The position numbers and the translations under genes are program-made. Below the pieces are notes generated by a model. The model was not told the origin of the DNA. It ran no database searches and worked only from the letters and a program-made list of their open reading frames with translations. 64,000 nt of DNA from an uncultured Clostridia bacterium (GTDB lineage: Bacteria; Bacillota; Clostridia; Christensenellales; Borkfalkiaceae), in the NCBI GenBank assembly GCA_947627665.1, contig CANQWX010000004.1, positions 1 to 64,000 of the forward strand. Direction: 5' to 3'. Numbering within the stretch: the first letter of the stretch is position 1; every line of letters starts with the position of its first letter. Shown piece after piece: positions 40,638-50,980 of this stretch.

Positions 40638-42261
40638 CCAAAAGATCAAGCAATTGACGTTCGACGATGAGTTCCTGATCGAAAGCGCGGAAAAACGCTA
40701 TGAGAGCGGGGACGATCTCGGCGCGCTCAGGATCCTGAATAAACGCTCCGAGATGTACGAGCCGTCCGCCGACGCCTCGGCGCTCTATGCGGCGATCTAT
40801 GAAGATCTGGGGCTTTGGCATCTCGCAGCCGATTCGTGGTTCCGCTTTCTCGACACCTGCAACGAAGCCGATTTTTCGGAGGGCTACGAGGGACTTTCCT
40901 ACGCCTTTATGAATCTCGGCGATACCTTTCAATCCGAACTTTATCTCAGACATATTTACGGCGAGGAGGAGTCAGAAACGGAGGAGCCGCGCCCGCCGCT
41001 CAGGCTGGTCCACTCCGCGGACGGCGGGGACGACCCCGAGGACCTCTTCCGCGGCATCGAGTGTATCAAACAGGGGGATCTCAACGGCGCAAGGGAAGCG
41101 CTATCCGAAATTTCGCCCGACAGCAAAGATTTCCCCTCCGCCTCGGGGCTGACCGCGATGTGTCTGCTCCTCGAGGGGAATGTGGACGGCGCGGCAGAGG
41201 AATGCGCACGGCTGCTCGAATTTTATCCCGATAACGTGCACGCGCTTACGACCTACTGCGCCGTGCTGGGTGCAAAGGGGGATACGGAGGGCGCCAAGGA
41301 GATCGGCCGCCGCATTGCAAAAATGCAAACGGATTCGGCAGAGGACCTCTTCCGCATGGCGACGGCGCTCTGCGAAACGGGGCTTGATGAAGAGGCTTAC
41401 GAAAAACTTTCCCTGCTCAAGACGAAAACGCCCTACAGCGACGATACGCTGTGGTTCCATGCCGTCGCCGCCCTGCGCACGGGGCGGATCGAGGAGGCGA
41501 TCGATTCTCTCGATCTGCTCACGACGGTCTATCCGCGCAAGGCGATCGCCCGCTATTATCTCGTTCGCCTGCGGGAGCTGCTCGACGGCAACGAGGAGCC
41601 GTTTCCGATGAATTACTTTTACAAGCTTCCCGACGAGGAATACCGCACGATCGTTTCTTTCTTTCTCACGGCGAGCAAAGCGCGCCGTGCCGAGGCGGAG
41701 CAACTGGCGGAACTTCCCGCCACCGCCGATTATTTCCGCCTCGCCTTCGACCAGCTCGACGGAAGGGACGAAAAATTGCAGGCGCTTGCGGGGAGCGTCG
41801 CCGTCAAGTGCCGCTGCGACGCGCTCGTGCGGGAAGTTCTTCTCGACTGCAATGTTTCGGAGGGGATCAAGCTCGCCGTTCTGTCCGACCTGATCCGCCG
41901 CAATGAGGAAAATTCTTTCGGCGTGGTGATGTGCGGCTTCTACCGCGAATTCTTCACCCACAAGATCCACATCGGCAACCGCAGGCGCGCTCCCTTTATG
42001 GATGCGTTCACCGAGGTATACGTCAAATATGCCATCATCGGGGAGGAAAACGAGGAGAAGATCATCGCCGCGGCGGAGAATGTCTACCGCGTGCTCGAGG
42101 CGGCCGAAGCGCTCGATCATGCGGAGGAGCAGGAGGCGATGTCCGCCGTGATCTACCGCGAAGCGCGCCTGCGGGGCGGCGAACGTTCCATCGAGGAGAT
42201 CGCCAAGCTGTTCGGTGCCCCCATTCCCGTCGTAAAGGAAATTCTCAATTACATCATTTAG
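40630..42261 (+). CDS. tetratricopeptide-repeat protein
   Basis: A 543-aa soluble helical protein that starts with GTG at 40630 behind GGAGAAG. TPR-like units recur: GDDLGALRILNKRSEM, YEDLGLWHLAADSWFRFLD, LEGNVDGAAEECARLLEFYP, ETGLDEEAYEKLSLLK and RTGRIEEAIDSLDLLTTVYP. The last third (about 360-543) is a different helical domain with no named match. It is likely a scaffold for protein complexes. It overlaps hslO and is followed by two more genes in the same run. It ends in TAG. Confidence 0.8.
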   Translation: MSDQKIKQLTFDDEFLIESAEKRYESGDDLGALRILNKRSEMYEPSADASALYAAIYEDLGLWHLAADSWFRFLDTCNEADFSEGYEGLSYAFMNLGDTFQSELYLRHIYGEEESETEEPRPPLRLVHSADGGDDPEDLFRGIECIKQGDLNGAREALSEISPDSKDFPSASGLTAMCLLLEGNVDGAAEECARLLEFYPDNVHALTTYCAVLGAKGDTEGAKEIGRRIAKMQTDSAEDLFRMATALCETGLDEEAYEKLSLLKTKTPYSDDTLWFHAVAALRTGRIEEAIDSLDLLTTVYPRKAIARYYLVRLRELLDGNEEPFPMNYFYKLPDEEYRTIVSFFLTASKARRAEAEQLAELPATADYFRLAFDQLDGRDEKLQALAGSVAVKCRCDALVREVLLDCNVSEGIKLAVLSDLIRRNEENSFGVVMCGFYREFFTHKIHIGNRRRAPFMDAFTEVYVKYAIIGEENEEKIIAAAENVYRVLEAAEALDHAEEQEAMSAVIYREARLRGGERSIEEIAKLFGAPIPVVKEILNYII

Positions 42262-42270
42262 GAGTCTGCC

Positions 42271-43098
42271 ATGAAAAAGCTGATAGATTTCGATGGGCTG
42301 TTCGATAAAAAGCTTTCGGAATATATGGAGGAGAATTTCGGGAAATACACCGAAAAGCAATGGGAGAACGTGATCCCGAAGCTGTATAAAAGTTTCGGGG
42401 ATACGTTCATCAAAAGCGCGGGCAATACCCCGAAGGGCTACTATGCGGAAATGTCGGACGGGGAGCTTGTGGAGGCCCTCGCCGCGCATGTCCGCGAGGG
42501 CGTGCCCGTTTCCGATTTCCTCTGCAACGAACTGCAAAGCAGGAATTGTCCCGACGGGCTTCTGGAACTGATGCGCAGCGGCGACGGGGAGCTTGTGACG
42601 CTTGCCGTCAATCTCGCGGGGGACAGCGTAAAGGCGTTCGATGTCTATTTCGACCTTTTGACGGATGATCTCGACCAAGAGGTCAAGGACACCGTCGTCG
42701 ACAGGCTCAAAGAAAACGCCGACAGCGCCAAGGAACGTGCGATCGAGTTTTATAAAAAGGGCGTGGAACCCGAGTTTATGCTCGAGATCCTCTCCCGCTG
42801 CAAGGAGCGGGACGACCGCGTGTTCGAGATCCTCTTGACGGCGTTCCGCACCTCGCCCGACGAGCTGCTCATGCATGCAAGCTATCTTGCAAACTACGGC
42901 GACGGGCGCGCTCTGCCTGTTTTGCTCGATTACATCGACCGCGACGAAACGAATTTTCTCGAGTACCGGGAACTCAAATACGCCATCGAGGCGCTGGGCG
43001 GGGAATACACCCGCGTCCGCGATTTTTCGAACGATCCCTATTTTATCGAGATCATGGAGCAGTCGCAGATGCCCGCCGCGCAGGAAGAAAAGGAATGA
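42271..43098 (+). CDS. unknown helical protein, HEAT-like
   Basis: A 275-aa soluble acidic protein with no recognised family. Regular helix pairs (GYYAEMSDGELVEALAAHV, LEILSRCKERDDRVFEILLTAF, YLANYGDGRALPVLLDYID) suggest an alpha-solenoid such as HEAT repeats. AGGAG precedes the ATG, and its stop overlaps the DUF3737 gene (ATGA). It probably partners the preceding TPR protein or the following beta-helix protein; this is an inference from gene order. Confidence 0.7.
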   Translation: MKKLIDFDGLFDKKLSEYMEENFGKYTEKQWENVIPKLYKSFGDTFIKSAGNTPKGYYAEMSDGELVEALAAHVREGVPVSDFLCNELQSRNCPDGLLELMRSGDGELVTLAVNLAGDSVKAFDVYFDLLTDDLDQEVKDTVVDRLKENADSAKERAIEFYKKGVEPEFMLEILSRCKERDDRVFEILLTAFRTSPDELLMHASYLANYGDGRALPVLLDYIDRDETNFLEYRELKYAIEALGGEYTRVRDFSNDPYFIEIMEQSQMPAAQEEKE

Positions 43099-43955
43099 AA
43101 CGGATACGGAATAAGACGTTCGGAGAAGAGCGCGCGCTCTACAATACAGGGGACGCAGTCATCGAACATTGCCGCGTCGAGGGTCCCGAGGACGGAGAAT
43201 CCTTTCTGAAAGAGAGCGGCGACGTTCTCGTAAAGGACTGCTATCTGGATCTGCGCTATCCCTTCTGGCATTGCGAGCGGCTCACGGTAGAGGAGTGCGA
43301 GATGTCTGCGAACTGCCGCGCCGCCCTTTGGTACGGGCGCGATATACATATCCTGCGCAGCAAGCTCTATGGGATAAAGGCGCTGCGCGAATGCGAGGAT
43401 GTCCGTTTGGAGGAGATCGAGGCGGATTCCGACGAATTCGGGTGGCGGTGCGGGAAGATCGACGTGAAGGGCGGCAAGATCGCTTCGGAGTACGCGTTCT
43501 TCGAGAGCAAGGGGATCCGCGCGGAGGGCCTGGAATTTTCGGGAAAGTATTCTTTCCAATATACCAAGGACGTCCTTGTGAGGAACGCGCGGCTGCGGAC
43601 GAAAGACGCCTTCTGGCACGCCGAAAACGTCACGCTCGAGAACTGCGTTTTGGACGGGGAGTATATAGGTTGGTATTCCGATGGCCTGACCCTCATCCAC
43701 TGCCGCATCGCGGGGACGCAGCCGTTCTGTTATTGCAAGCGCCTGCGGCTCGTGGATTGCGTCATGGAGCAGTGCGATCTCGCCTTCGAATACAGCGACG
43801 TGGAAGCCGATATTGCGGGGGAGGTGCTCTCCGTCAAAAACCCGCTCAGCGGCAGGATCGTTGCCGACGCCTTCGGCAAGGTCATTCTCGAGGGGAGCAA
43901 ATACGAATGCAACGCCGAGATCGTTGCGCGGCGGGCGCCCCGAAAAACATTTTGA
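43095..43955 (+). CDS. DUF3737-family beta-helix protein
   Basis: A 286-aa protein of the DUF3737 family, which forms a right-handed parallel beta-helix. Family signs: TFGEERALYNTGDAVIEHC, GESFLKESGDVLVKDCYLDLRYPFWHC, and repeated strands of the kind FWHAENVTLENC and FCYCKRLRLVDC. The function of the family is unknown; the fold is shared with pectate lyases, but no catalytic site is known. It is last in the run that begins at 37730. Confidence 0.88.
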   Translation: MKRIRNKTFGEERALYNTGDAVIEHCRVEGPEDGESFLKESGDVLVKDCYLDLRYPFWHCERLTVEECEMSANCRAALWYGRDIHILRSKLYGIKALRECEDVRLEEIEADSDEFGWRCGKIDVKGGKIASEYAFFESKGIRAEGLEFSGKYSFQYTKDVLVRNARLRTKDAFWHAENVTLENCVLDGEYIGWYSDGLTLIHCRIAGTQPFCYCKRLRLVDCVMEQCDLAFEYSDVEADIAGEVLSVKNPLSGRIVADAFGKVILEGSKYECNAEIVARRAPRKTF

Positions 43956-44030
43956 AAAAAGCCGTCATAATCAAACGCTTCGCGCCATAAGCTATTCAAG
44001 CAAGGACTTTCGGCGGAGGCGTTTATTTTT

Positions 44031-45497
44031 ATGGAAAACAACAGCGTATACGAGGACATTGCCGCCCGTTGCGGCGGCGAGATCTATCTCGGGGTGGTGG
44101 GACCCGTCCGCACGGGAAAATCCACCTTCATCAAAAGGTTTATGGAGGAGCTTGTCCTTCCCGCGGCTTCCGGCGCGAAAAAGCAGCGCATGACCGACGA
44201 ACTTCCCCAATCCGGCTCCGGTAAGACGGTGATGACGACCGAGCCGAAGTTCGTTCCCGAAGAGGCGGCCGAGGTCGCCTTCAAACAGGCAACGGCAAAA
44301 GTGCGGCTCATCGATTGCGTCGGCTTTCCCGTGGAAGGCGCGGCGGGCTTTGACGAGGAGGGCGCCCCGCGGTTGGTAAAGACGCCGTGGAGCGACACGC
44401 CCGTACCGTTCGAAACCGCCGCCGCGGAGGGGACGCGCAAGGTCATCCGCGATCATTCCACCCTCGGCGTGCTCGTCACCACGGACGGCTCCGTGACGGG
44501 CATTCCCCGTGCCGCCTACGAAGAGGCGGAGGCGATCGCCGCGGGGGAGCTGAAAGACATCGGAAAACCGTTTGTCATTTTACTCAATTGCATCGATCCC
44601 AATGGGGCGGAAGCGCTTCGTGCGAGCCTCGAAGAGAAGTACGGAGTACCCGTCGTCTGCGCAAATGCGGAAAAGCTCACCGCAGACGAGATCGGCGGGA
44701 TCCTCGAGCGGCTGCTCTATGAGTTCCCCGTTCTGTCGATCGGCGTCGATCTCCCCGATTGGGCGCGTGTCCTCGACGCGGACAGCGCGCTCATCGCCGA
44801 GGTGCTCGGCGGTCTGCGTGCGCTTGCGCCGAAGATCGATAAAATGAGCGATTGTGCGCTGCTCGACGGGCTATATGCGGAGAGCGAGCTGCTCCTTCCG
44901 CCCGTATCCATGAAACTCGAACCCGCGACGGGAAAAGCGCATATCAGTATTGCCGCCAAGGAGGGAGCTTTCTACCGCATTCTGGGCGAACAGTGCGGCG
45001 TGGAGATCGGGAACGACTTTGCGCTCATGAGCTATGTCGCCTCCCTCGGGAAGGCGAAAAAACTGTACGATCGCGTGGGGAAGGCCTTTGCGGAGGCGGA
45101 GGAAAACGGCTACGGGATCGTCCCTCCCGATGACGGGGAGATGAGCCTCGAGGAGCCGAAAGTGGTCAAAAGGAGCGGAAGGATCGGCGTCGATCTGCAT
45201 GCCGCCGCCCCCAGTTACCACATCATCCGCGTGGACGTTAAGGGCGAGGTCAGCCCTGCGCTCGGCGATCTTGAGCGGAGCGAAGCGTTCGTCAAGGAGC
45301 TTTCCGAAGGCATGACGCAGGAGCCGGAAAAGGCTTGGAACACCAATATGTTCGGCAGAACGCTCAAGGAAACGCTCGGTGAGGAACTCTATCATAAGAA
45401 CCGCAGCATGGAAGAAAAATTGCAAAAGAAGATGCGCAAGACGGTCACCCGAATCGTGAACGAGGGCAAGGGCGGCGTCATCTGCATCCTGCTGTAA
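44031..45497 (+). CDS. spoIVA: stage IV sporulation protein A
   Basis: A 488-aa ATPase that polymerises on the outer forespore membrane and forms the base of the spore coat. Start NSVYEDIAARCGGEIYLGVVGPVRTGKSTFIKRF with the Walker A motif, then RMTDELPQSGSGKTVMTTEPKF and the switch region RLIDCVGFPVEGA. The C-terminus (VTRIVNEGKGGVICILL) is the conserved membrane-anchoring tail. It is the clearest sign that the organism makes endospores. A mother-cell (sigma-E) promoter is expected, but I could not place one in the 75-bp gap. Confidence 0.97.
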   Translation: MENNSVYEDIAARCGGEIYLGVVGPVRTGKSTFIKRFMEELVLPAASGAKKQRMTDELPQSGSGKTVMTTEPKFVPEEAAEVAFKQATAKVRLIDCVGFPVEGAAGFDEEGAPRLVKTPWSDTPVPFETAAAEGTRKVIRDHSTLGVLVTTDGSVTGIPRAAYEEAEAIAAGELKDIGKPFVILLNCIDPNGAEALRASLEEKYGVPVVCANAEKLTADEIGGILERLLYEFPVLSIGVDLPDWARVLDADSALIAEVLGGLRALAPKIDKMSDCALLDGLYAESELLLPPVSMKLEPATGKAHISIAAKEGAFYRILGEQCGVEIGNDFALMSYVASLGKAKKLYDRVGKAFAEAEENGYGIVPPDDGEMSLEEPKVVKRSGRIGVDLHAAAPSYHIIRVDVKGEVSPALGDLERSEAFVKELSEGMTQEPEKAWNTNMFGRTLKETLGEELYHKNRSMEEKLQKKMRKTVTRIVNEGKGGVICILL

Positions 45498-45511
45498 GAC
45501 GATCCTCGAGG

Positions 45512-45556
45512 GGGCGCCGCGCGGCAAAGCCGCGCGGCGCCCGATTTTGTATTTTT
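45512..45556 (+). terminator. terminator after spoIVA
   Basis: A perfect 14-bp GC stem GGGCGCCGCGCGGC with loop AAA, followed by GATTTTGTATTTTT. Confidence 0.85.
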
Positions 45557-45585
45557 GCCGTGGACAAGATTTTTTCGTCAAGCGG

Positions 45586-45614
45586 TTGACAACATGCTTG
45601 TACAATGGTATAAT
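45586..45614 (+). promoter_or_regulatory. mscS promoter
   Basis: Consensus TTGACA (45586-45591), 17-nt spacer, consensus TATAAT (45609-45614). A short leader carries AAAGGAGG. Confidence 0.9.
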
Positions 45615-45635
45615 TTGCAAAAAAGGAGGTATCTT

Positions 45636-46583
45636 ATGGCAGATACAGTAAAAAAAGGGAAAAAAGGCTTAAAATACACGGGACTTGTTTTGCTCCTCGT
45701 ATTTGCGGCGGTCACCGTTCTGAGCTTTGTCTTTTATAACCAGATCAATGACCCCGTCAACGGATGGTTCGTGCAGTCCGAAGAGAACAGCGCGATCTTG
45801 AATTTTGTATATTCCATTGCGCCGAAACTCATCGATACGGCGCAGGTACTGTTCGTCACCTTGCTGGTGCTCTATGTCGTGTGTTTCATCATTGCAAAGG
45901 TGTTCAAAAACACGCCGAGAAGGATCACGATCGGGAAATTGGTCAACAGCATCGTGAAAGTCGTGATCTGGGTGGTGTGCGTCATCGCCGTTCTCGCGGT
46001 CTGGGGCTTCAATGTGGGCGCGCTCATCGCAAGCGCGGGCGTTCTCACCCTCGTGATCGGGCTTGGCATGCAGAGCCTCATCGCCGACGTCGTGGCGGGC
46101 ATCTTCCTTGTATGCGACGGGACCCTCCAAGTGGGGGACATCGTCACCATAGACGGTTGGCGCGGCACCGTGCAGGAGATCGGTATCCGCAACACCAAAC
46201 TCATCAATTACAGCGGCGACATCCGCGTGGCGAACAACAGCACCATCAAGATCTTCATCAACCAGAGCCGCGAGGATTCCTATCCCACCGTGATCGTCGG
46301 GATCCCCTACGAGGCGGATCTCAAGCATGTCAGGGAAGTCTTTGAGGCGAACAAGGAAAGACTCAAAGAGATGTGCCCCGGGCTTTTGAGCGACATCGAT
46401 TTCAACGGCGTAGAGGACCTTGCCGATTCGAGCGTAAATCTGCATTTCGGCGCCAAGTGCAAGGAGGGAGATTTCTTTGCGGCGCAGCGGCAGATGCGCG
46501 AAGCGCTCAAGACCGTTTTCGAGGAGAACGGGATCTCCGTTCCCTTCCCGCAGGTCGTCGTGCACAATGCGGAGAAAGAATAA
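45636..46583 (+). CDS. small-conductance mechanosensitive channel (MscS family)
   Basis: A 315-aa membrane protein: three hydrophobic segments (about 12-32, 65-90, 108-130), a pore helix rich in Gly and Ala ([29 protein letters not shown]), then the beta domain ([30 protein letters not shown]), both diagnostic of MscS. It opens on hypo-osmotic shock to release solutes. It has a strong promoter of its own and a terminator, so it is monocistronic. Confidence 0.93.
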   Translation: MADTVKKGKKGLKYTGLVLLLVFAAVTVLSFVFYNQINDPVNGWFVQSEENSAILNFVYSIAPKLIDTAQVLFVTLLVLYVVCFIIAKVFKNTPRRITIGKLVNSIVKVVIWVVCVIAVLAVWGFNVGALIASAGVLTLVIGLGMQSLIADVVAGIFLVCDGTLQVGDIVTIDGWRGTVQEIGIRNTKLINYSGDIRVANNSTIKIFINQSREDSYPTVIVGIPYEADLKHVREVFEANKERLKEMCPGLLSDIDFNGVEDLADSSVNLHFGAKCKEGDFFAAQRQMREALKTVFEENGISVPFPQVVVHNAEKE

Positions 46584-46598
46584 TATCCCAAAAATACA

Positions 46599-46628
46599 AG
46601 AGGGGGGACAGCTTTGTCCCTCTTTTTT
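46599..46628 (+). terminator. terminator after mscS
   Basis: Hairpin AGAGGG(GG)GACA/TGTCCCTCT followed by TTTTTTG. Confidence 0.8.
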
Positions 46629-46676
46629 GTGCCTTCGCGGAGGGCAAAATTTTCGGAACAATTTTCCGCTACACCC

Positions 46677-46705
46677 TTGAAATTTCATGGATTATATCTT
46701 ATAAT
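46677..46705 (+). promoter_or_regulatory. promoter of the arabinose operon, with nearby palindrome
   Basis: TTGAAA (46677-46682), 17-nt spacer, TATAAT (46700-46705). GCGCATTTTGCGC (46712-46724) sits over the predicted transcription start and could be an operator, though it is short. No AraR gene is in the window. Confidence 0.7.
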
Positions 46706-46744
46706 GGTATTGCGCATTTTGCGCGGCTCTATGGGAGAAGAAGA

Positions 46745-48343
46745 ATGAACGAAAGCGCAAAACGTGCCATATCGCAGGGGAGAACGGCGCTTGGGATCGA
46801 GCTTGGCTCCACGCGCATCAAAGCGGTCCTCACCGACGCAGAGAACAATGTGATCGCCTCGGGCAGCCACGAATGGGAGAACCACCATATCGGCAACATC
46901 TGGTCCTATACGGAAGAGGACATCCTCGTCGGCGTTCGGGACGCCTATGCCCGCATGGCACGGGATGCAAGGGAAAAATACGGGGAAACGATCGCCTCGA
47001 TCGGCGCCATCGGATTTTCGGCGATGATGCACGGCTATATGGCGTTCGGCGCAGACAGAGAGCTGCTCGTGCCCTTCCGTACATGGCGCAACAACACCGC
47101 GTCCACCGCCGCGGAAAAACTCACGGAACTCTTCGGGTATCACATTCCCGCGCGTTGGTCCGTCGCCCATTTGTATCAGGCGATCCTCGACAGGGAGGAA
47201 CACGTCCCGCAAATCTGTTTTATAACGACGCTTGCGGGCTATCTGCATTGGAAGATGACTGGGAGAAGGATCGCCGGCGTCGGCGAGGCGTCGGGCATGT
47301 TCCCCGTCGATCCCGTCACGAAAGAGTATAACGCCGCCATGATGGAGCGCTTCGACGCGATCTTGGCGGAAAGCGGGCTGCCGTTCCGCACGGCGGATAT
47401 CTTGCCCGAGATCTTGCTCGCGGGCGAAGAGGCGGGGCGGCTCACCGAAGAAGGCGCGCGCTTTCTCGATCCTACGGGTGCGTTGAAGAGCGGCATTCCG
47501 CTCTGCCCGCCCGAGGGGGACGCGGGAACGGGCATGGTCGCCACGAATTCCGTAAAAAAGCGCACGGGCAACGTTTCCGCAGGCACCTCCGTCTTTGCAA
47601 TGATCGTGCTGGAAAAGGAACTGTCCGAAGTCCATCCCGAGATCGATCTGGTCACCACCCCGGTCGGCGACCTTGTCGGCATGGTCCACTGCAATAACTG
47701 CACCTCCGATCTGAACCGTTGGGTAGAGCTGTTCGGGGAATTCGCGGAACTCCTCGGCGTGAGTCCTTCCAAAGACGAGCTGTTCGGATCGCTCTACCGT
47801 AAGGCGCTCGAAGGGGACGCGGATTGCGGCGGGCTGCTCTCTTATAACTATGTTTCCAACGAACACGTCACGCGCGTCGCGCACGGCAGACCGCTCTTCG
47901 TGCGCACGGGGGACAGCAAATTCGATCTTGCGAATTTCATGCGGTGCCAGCTTTATTCGGCGTTCGGCGCGCTCAAAACGGGTTGCGATATCTTGCTCAA
48001 ACGGGAGGGGGTCGCGCTTGACCGCATCACGGGGCACGGCGGGATCTTCAAGACCGAGGGCGTGGCGCAGCGTTTTCTCGCGGCGGCGATCGGCGCTCCC
48101 GTCACCGTGATGCAGACGGCGGGCGAGGGCGGCGCCTGGGGCATGGCGGTGCTCGCCAATTATATGCTCGCAAGGGGCGCGGGCGAAAGCCTCGGCGATT
48201 ATCTCGAAAACCGTGTGTTTGCGGGGCAAAAAGGGGTCACTGTGGCGCCCGATCCCGCCGAAGTGGCGGGTTTTGCGCAGTTTGCGGCGCGCTATAAAGA
48301 GGGGCTTCCCATCGTGCGGGAGGCGGTCCGCAGTCTGCGGTAA
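46745..48343 (+). CDS. FGGY-family sugar kinase, probable L-ribulokinase
   Basis: A 532-aa kinase. N-terminal phosphate loop [24 protein letters not shown] and FRTWRNNTA; the C-terminal FGGY domain includes [19 protein letters not shown] and [16 protein letters not shown]. It is the first gene before araD and araA and would phosphorylate L-ribulose to L-ribulose-5-phosphate. It is not the classical AraB; it resembles the xylulokinase-like kinases that occupy this position in many clostridial ara operons, so D-xylulose remains possible as substrate. GGGAGAAG precedes the ATG. Confidence 0.85.
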   Translation: MNESAKRAISQGRTALGIELGSTRIKAVLTDAENNVIASGSHEWENHHIGNIWSYTEEDILVGVRDAYARMARDAREKYGETIASIGAIGFSAMMHGYMAFGADRELLVPFRTWRNNTASTAAEKLTELFGYHIPARWSVAHLYQAILDREEHVPQICFITTLAGYLHWKMTGRRIAGVGEASGMFPVDPVTKEYNAAMMERFDAILAESGLPFRTADILPEILLAGEEAGRLTEEGARFLDPTGALKSGIPLCPPEGDAGTGMVATNSVKKRTGNVSAGTSVFAMIVLEKELSEVHPEIDLVTTPVGDLVGMVHCNNCTSDLNRWVELFGEFAELLGVSPSKDELFGSLYRKALEGDADCGGLLSYNYVSNEHVTRVAHGRPLFVRTGDSKFDLANFMRCQLYSAFGALKTGCDILLKREGVALDRITGHGGIFKTEGVAQRFLAAAIGAPVTVMQTAGEGGAWGMAVLANYMLARGAGESLGDYLENRVFAGQKGVTVAPDPAEVAGFAQFAARYKEGLPIVREAVRSLR

Positions 48344-48354
48344 GGAGAGTAAGG

Positions 48355-49059
48355 ATGTTGGAGCAATTGAAAGAAAAAGTGTTGCAGGCCAATCTCGGCC
48401 TCGTCAAAAACAAACTCGTCTTGTTTACTTGGGGCAATGCGTCCGCCATCGACCGCGAAAGGGGGATGGTCGTGATCAAGCCCTCCGGCGTCGGCTATGA
48501 CGGGATGACGGCAAAAGACATGGTCGTCGTCGATCTCGACGGAAATGTGATAGAGGGGGACCTGCGTCCTTCCTCCGATACCCCCACGCATCTTATGCTC
48601 TACAAAGCTTTTCCCGCGATCGGGGGCATTACGCATACCCACTCCACCTTTGCGACGGCTTGGGCGCAGGCGGGGCGGGATATTCCCTTTTACGGCACGA
48701 CGCATGCCGATTATTTCTACGGCGATATTCCCTGCGCCCGTTCTCTCACAAAGGAGGAGATCGAGGGCGAATACGAGAAGAATACGGGGCTTGTCATCGC
48801 CGAAAATTTTGTAAAGAGGGGGCTGGATCCGCTTGAGGTGCCGGGGGTGCTTGTCAAGAGCCACGGCGTGTTTGCCTTCGGCAAGGATGCCGCGCAGTCG
48901 GTCTACCATGCCACGGTCCTCGAGGAGGTCGCCAAAATGGCTTATCTCACCGAACAGCTCGATCCCGCCGTCCCGCGCGCCGACAAATTTATGTTGGAGA
49001 AACATTATTTGCGCAAGCACGGGAAGAACGCCTACTACGGGCAAAAAAAGGAAAAATAA
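48355..49059 (+). CDS. araD: L-ribulose-5-phosphate 4-epimerase
   Basis: A 234-aa class II aldolase-fold enzyme that converts L-ribulose-5-phosphate to D-xylulose-5-phosphate. Motifs: [36 protein letters not shown] (conserved Ser-Ser-Asp), and the zinc ligands in [17 protein letters not shown] plus the later [12 protein letters not shown]. The length equals that of other AraD proteins. It lies 11 nt after the kinase. Confidence 0.96.
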   Translation: MLEQLKEKVLQANLGLVKNKLVLFTWGNASAIDRERGMVVIKPSGVGYDGMTAKDMVVVDLDGNVIEGDLRPSSDTPTHLMLYKAFPAIGGITHTHSTFATAWAQAGRDIPFYGTTHADYFYGDIPCARSLTKEEIEGEYEKNTGLVIAENFVKRGLDPLEVPGVLVKSHGVFAFGKDAAQSVYHATVLEEVAKMAYLTEQLDPAVPRADKFMLEKHYLRKHGKNAYYGQKKEK

Positions 49060-49120
49060 ACGGTCTTTTCCCCGCGAAGTTTTTGTGCGCGGGGATCCGA
49101 AGATGCGGAGGTTCAAAAAT

Positions 49121-50581
49121 ATGAAGGAAAAAATCGTATATTGGCTGACGGGTTCCCAAACGCTTTACGGGGACGAGGTGCTCGCGCATGTTGCGCAGCA
49201 TTCCCAAGAGATGGCGGACTATGTGAACGCGTCCATGCCCGTCACGGTGAAATATCTCACGACCTGCAAGAGTTCGGAAGAGATCGTTGCGGCGATCCGA
49301 AAGGTCAACGAGGACGATGACTGTGTGGGCGTTATCGCTTGGTGCCATACGTTTTCTCCCGCCAAAATGTGGATCAAAGGGCTAAAATTGCTTACAAAGC
49401 CGCTCTGCCATTTTGCGACGCAATACAACGAACGGCTGCCCTACGATACGATCGACATGGATTTCATGAATGAAAACCAGTCGGCGCACGGCGACAGGGA
49501 ATTCGGCTATATCCTTGCCCGCCTCCGTATGGACAACAAGGTCATCGTCGGGTACTATAAGGACCCCGAGGCGCTCCGCGAGCTTGCCGAATGGTGCAAA
49601 GCGGCGGCAGGGTTTGCTTTTTCCAAGAACGTAAAGGTCTGTCGCTTTTCGGACAATATGCGCAACGTGGCCGTGACCGAGGGCGACAAGGTCGAGGCGC
49701 ACATCGGGCTTGGCTGGGAAGTGGACTATTATCCCGTCGGCGAGCTTGTCGATCGGATCGGCGAAGTTACCGAGGAAGAAGTCGATCGGCTCATGGCGGA
49801 ATATGCGGAAAAATATATCATGGACACCGACCGCGTCGACGTCGTGCGCGAGCAGGCGCGATATGAGATCGCCATCGACGGGTTTTGCAGAGAAAACGGC
49901 GGTTACATCGGGATCGTCGATCATTTCGGGACCCTTCACGGAATGAACCAGCTGCCCGGGCTTGCCATTCAGGACCTTCAAAGCAAGGGATACGGCTTCG
50001 GGGCGGAGGGCGACTGGAAGATCGCCGCGCTCGGAGCGGTCATGCAATACATGGCGGGGCAAGAGGGCACGGGACTCATGGAGGACTACACCTACGACTT
50101 GAAGGACGGGCTTTGTCTGGGCGCGCACATGCTTGAAGTGTCCCCGCAGTTTGCGGCGACAAAACCCAAGATACAGGTGCATCCGCTCGGGATCGGCGGG
50201 AAGAGCGACCCCGCCCGCCTTGTGTTCGAGGGGATCGCCGCGCCTGAAGCGGTCGCCGTTTCCATGATCGACATGGGGGACCGCCTTCGCCTGATCGTGC
50301 AAAAGATAGAGCTTGTAAAATATCCCCACAAGATGCCGAAGCTCCCCGTGGGCGGTCTGATGTGGAAGTATCGGCCCAATTTCAAGGACGGCGTCGCCGC
50401 ATGGATCTATGCGGGAGGCGCGCACCATACCGTCGTCAGTTCCAAGCTCACCGTGCAGAACATGGTGGACCTCGGCAACATGTGGGGGGTAGAAGTGGTG
50501 GTCATCGACGAGCACACGGAGCTTGAAACGTTCAAGAAAGAGCTTTTGTGGGCGGATCGTATCTGGAAGAGCAAGCTTTGA
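49121..50581 (+). CDS. araA: L-arabinose isomerase
   Basis: A 486-aa enzyme that isomerises L-arabinose to L-ribulose. Typical segments: VYWLTGSQTLYGDEVL, GVIAWCHTFSPAKMWI, the metal-site residues in AEGDWKIAALGAVMQYMA and GTGLMEDYTYDL (Glu ligands), HMLEVSP, and the late AGGAHHTVVSS with paired His. The ATG at 49121 has GGAGG 9 nt upstream; an earlier in-frame ATG at 49103 would put that site inside the gene. Third gene of the operon. Confidence 0.96.
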   Translation: MKEKIVYWLTGSQTLYGDEVLAHVAQHSQEMADYVNASMPVTVKYLTTCKSSEEIVAAIRKVNEDDDCVGVIAWCHTFSPAKMWIKGLKLLTKPLCHFATQYNERLPYDTIDMDFMNENQSAHGDREFGYILARLRMDNKVIVGYYKDPEALRELAEWCKAAAGFAFSKNVKVCRFSDNMRNVAVTEGDKVEAHIGLGWEVDYYPVGELVDRIGEVTEEEVDRLMAEYAEKYIMDTDRVDVVREQARYEIAIDGFCRENGGYIGIVDHFGTLHGMNQLPGLAIQDLQSKGYGFGAEGDWKIAALGAVMQYMAGQEGTGLMEDYTYDLKDGLCLGAHMLEVSPQFAATKPKIQVHPLGIGGKSDPARLVFEGIAAPEAVAVSMIDMGDRLRLIVQKIELVKYPHKMPKLPVGGLMWKYRPNFKDGVAAWIYAGGAHHTVVSSKLTVQNMVDLGNMWGVEVVVIDEHTELETFKKELLWADRIWKSKL

Positions 50582-50631
50582 CTTGCGGACGGAGGCGGAA
50601 AAGCCGCTTCCTTGGAACGGGAGGAAAGAAT

Positions 50632-50979
50632 ATGGCGAATAAGAGAGGGGTGTCCCTGCCGGAGAAGGAGAGGAAGATATTGCAGGACTTCCTTGCCTGC
50701 CGCGTTCCCGCCAAGTATTACGAGCTGGACGGCAGGGGGAACACCAAATTCGATTTTAACTATAACTACGAGGAGATCTACGATTATGCCGACGCGCTCC
50801 TGCACGGGCAGGAGGTGAGCCTTAGGCACAATTTTGTGGGGTTGCGGTCGGTCGCCGTCAACGAAGAATTCCGAAAGGTGCTCGACGTGATCGGCAGGAG
50901 AGATATTTCTCTCTCGGATCTCTGCGATAAATTCTCTGCGGCGATCCTTGTCATCGGCCGTTTTGCGAGGAAGGACTGA
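50632..50979 (+). CDS. small unknown protein in the arabinose operon
   Basis: A 115-aa soluble basic protein, unrecognised, preceded by GGGAGG. A hydrophilic N-terminus is followed by KYYELDGRGNTKFDFNYNYEEIYDYADALLHGQ and a helical C-terminal half (RSVAVNEEFRKVLDVIGRR, LCDKFSAAILVIGRFARKD). It lies 50 nt after araA and 1 nt before the glycosidase. It might act with the glycosidase or regulate the operon; there is no DNA-binding motif I can identify. Confidence 0.65.
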   Translation: MANKRGVSLPEKERKILQDFLACRVPAKYYELDGRGNTKFDFNYNYEEIYDYADALLHGQEVSLRHNFVGLRSVAVNEEFRKVLDVIGRRDISLSDLCDKFSAAILVIGRFARKD

Positions 50980-50980
50980 A

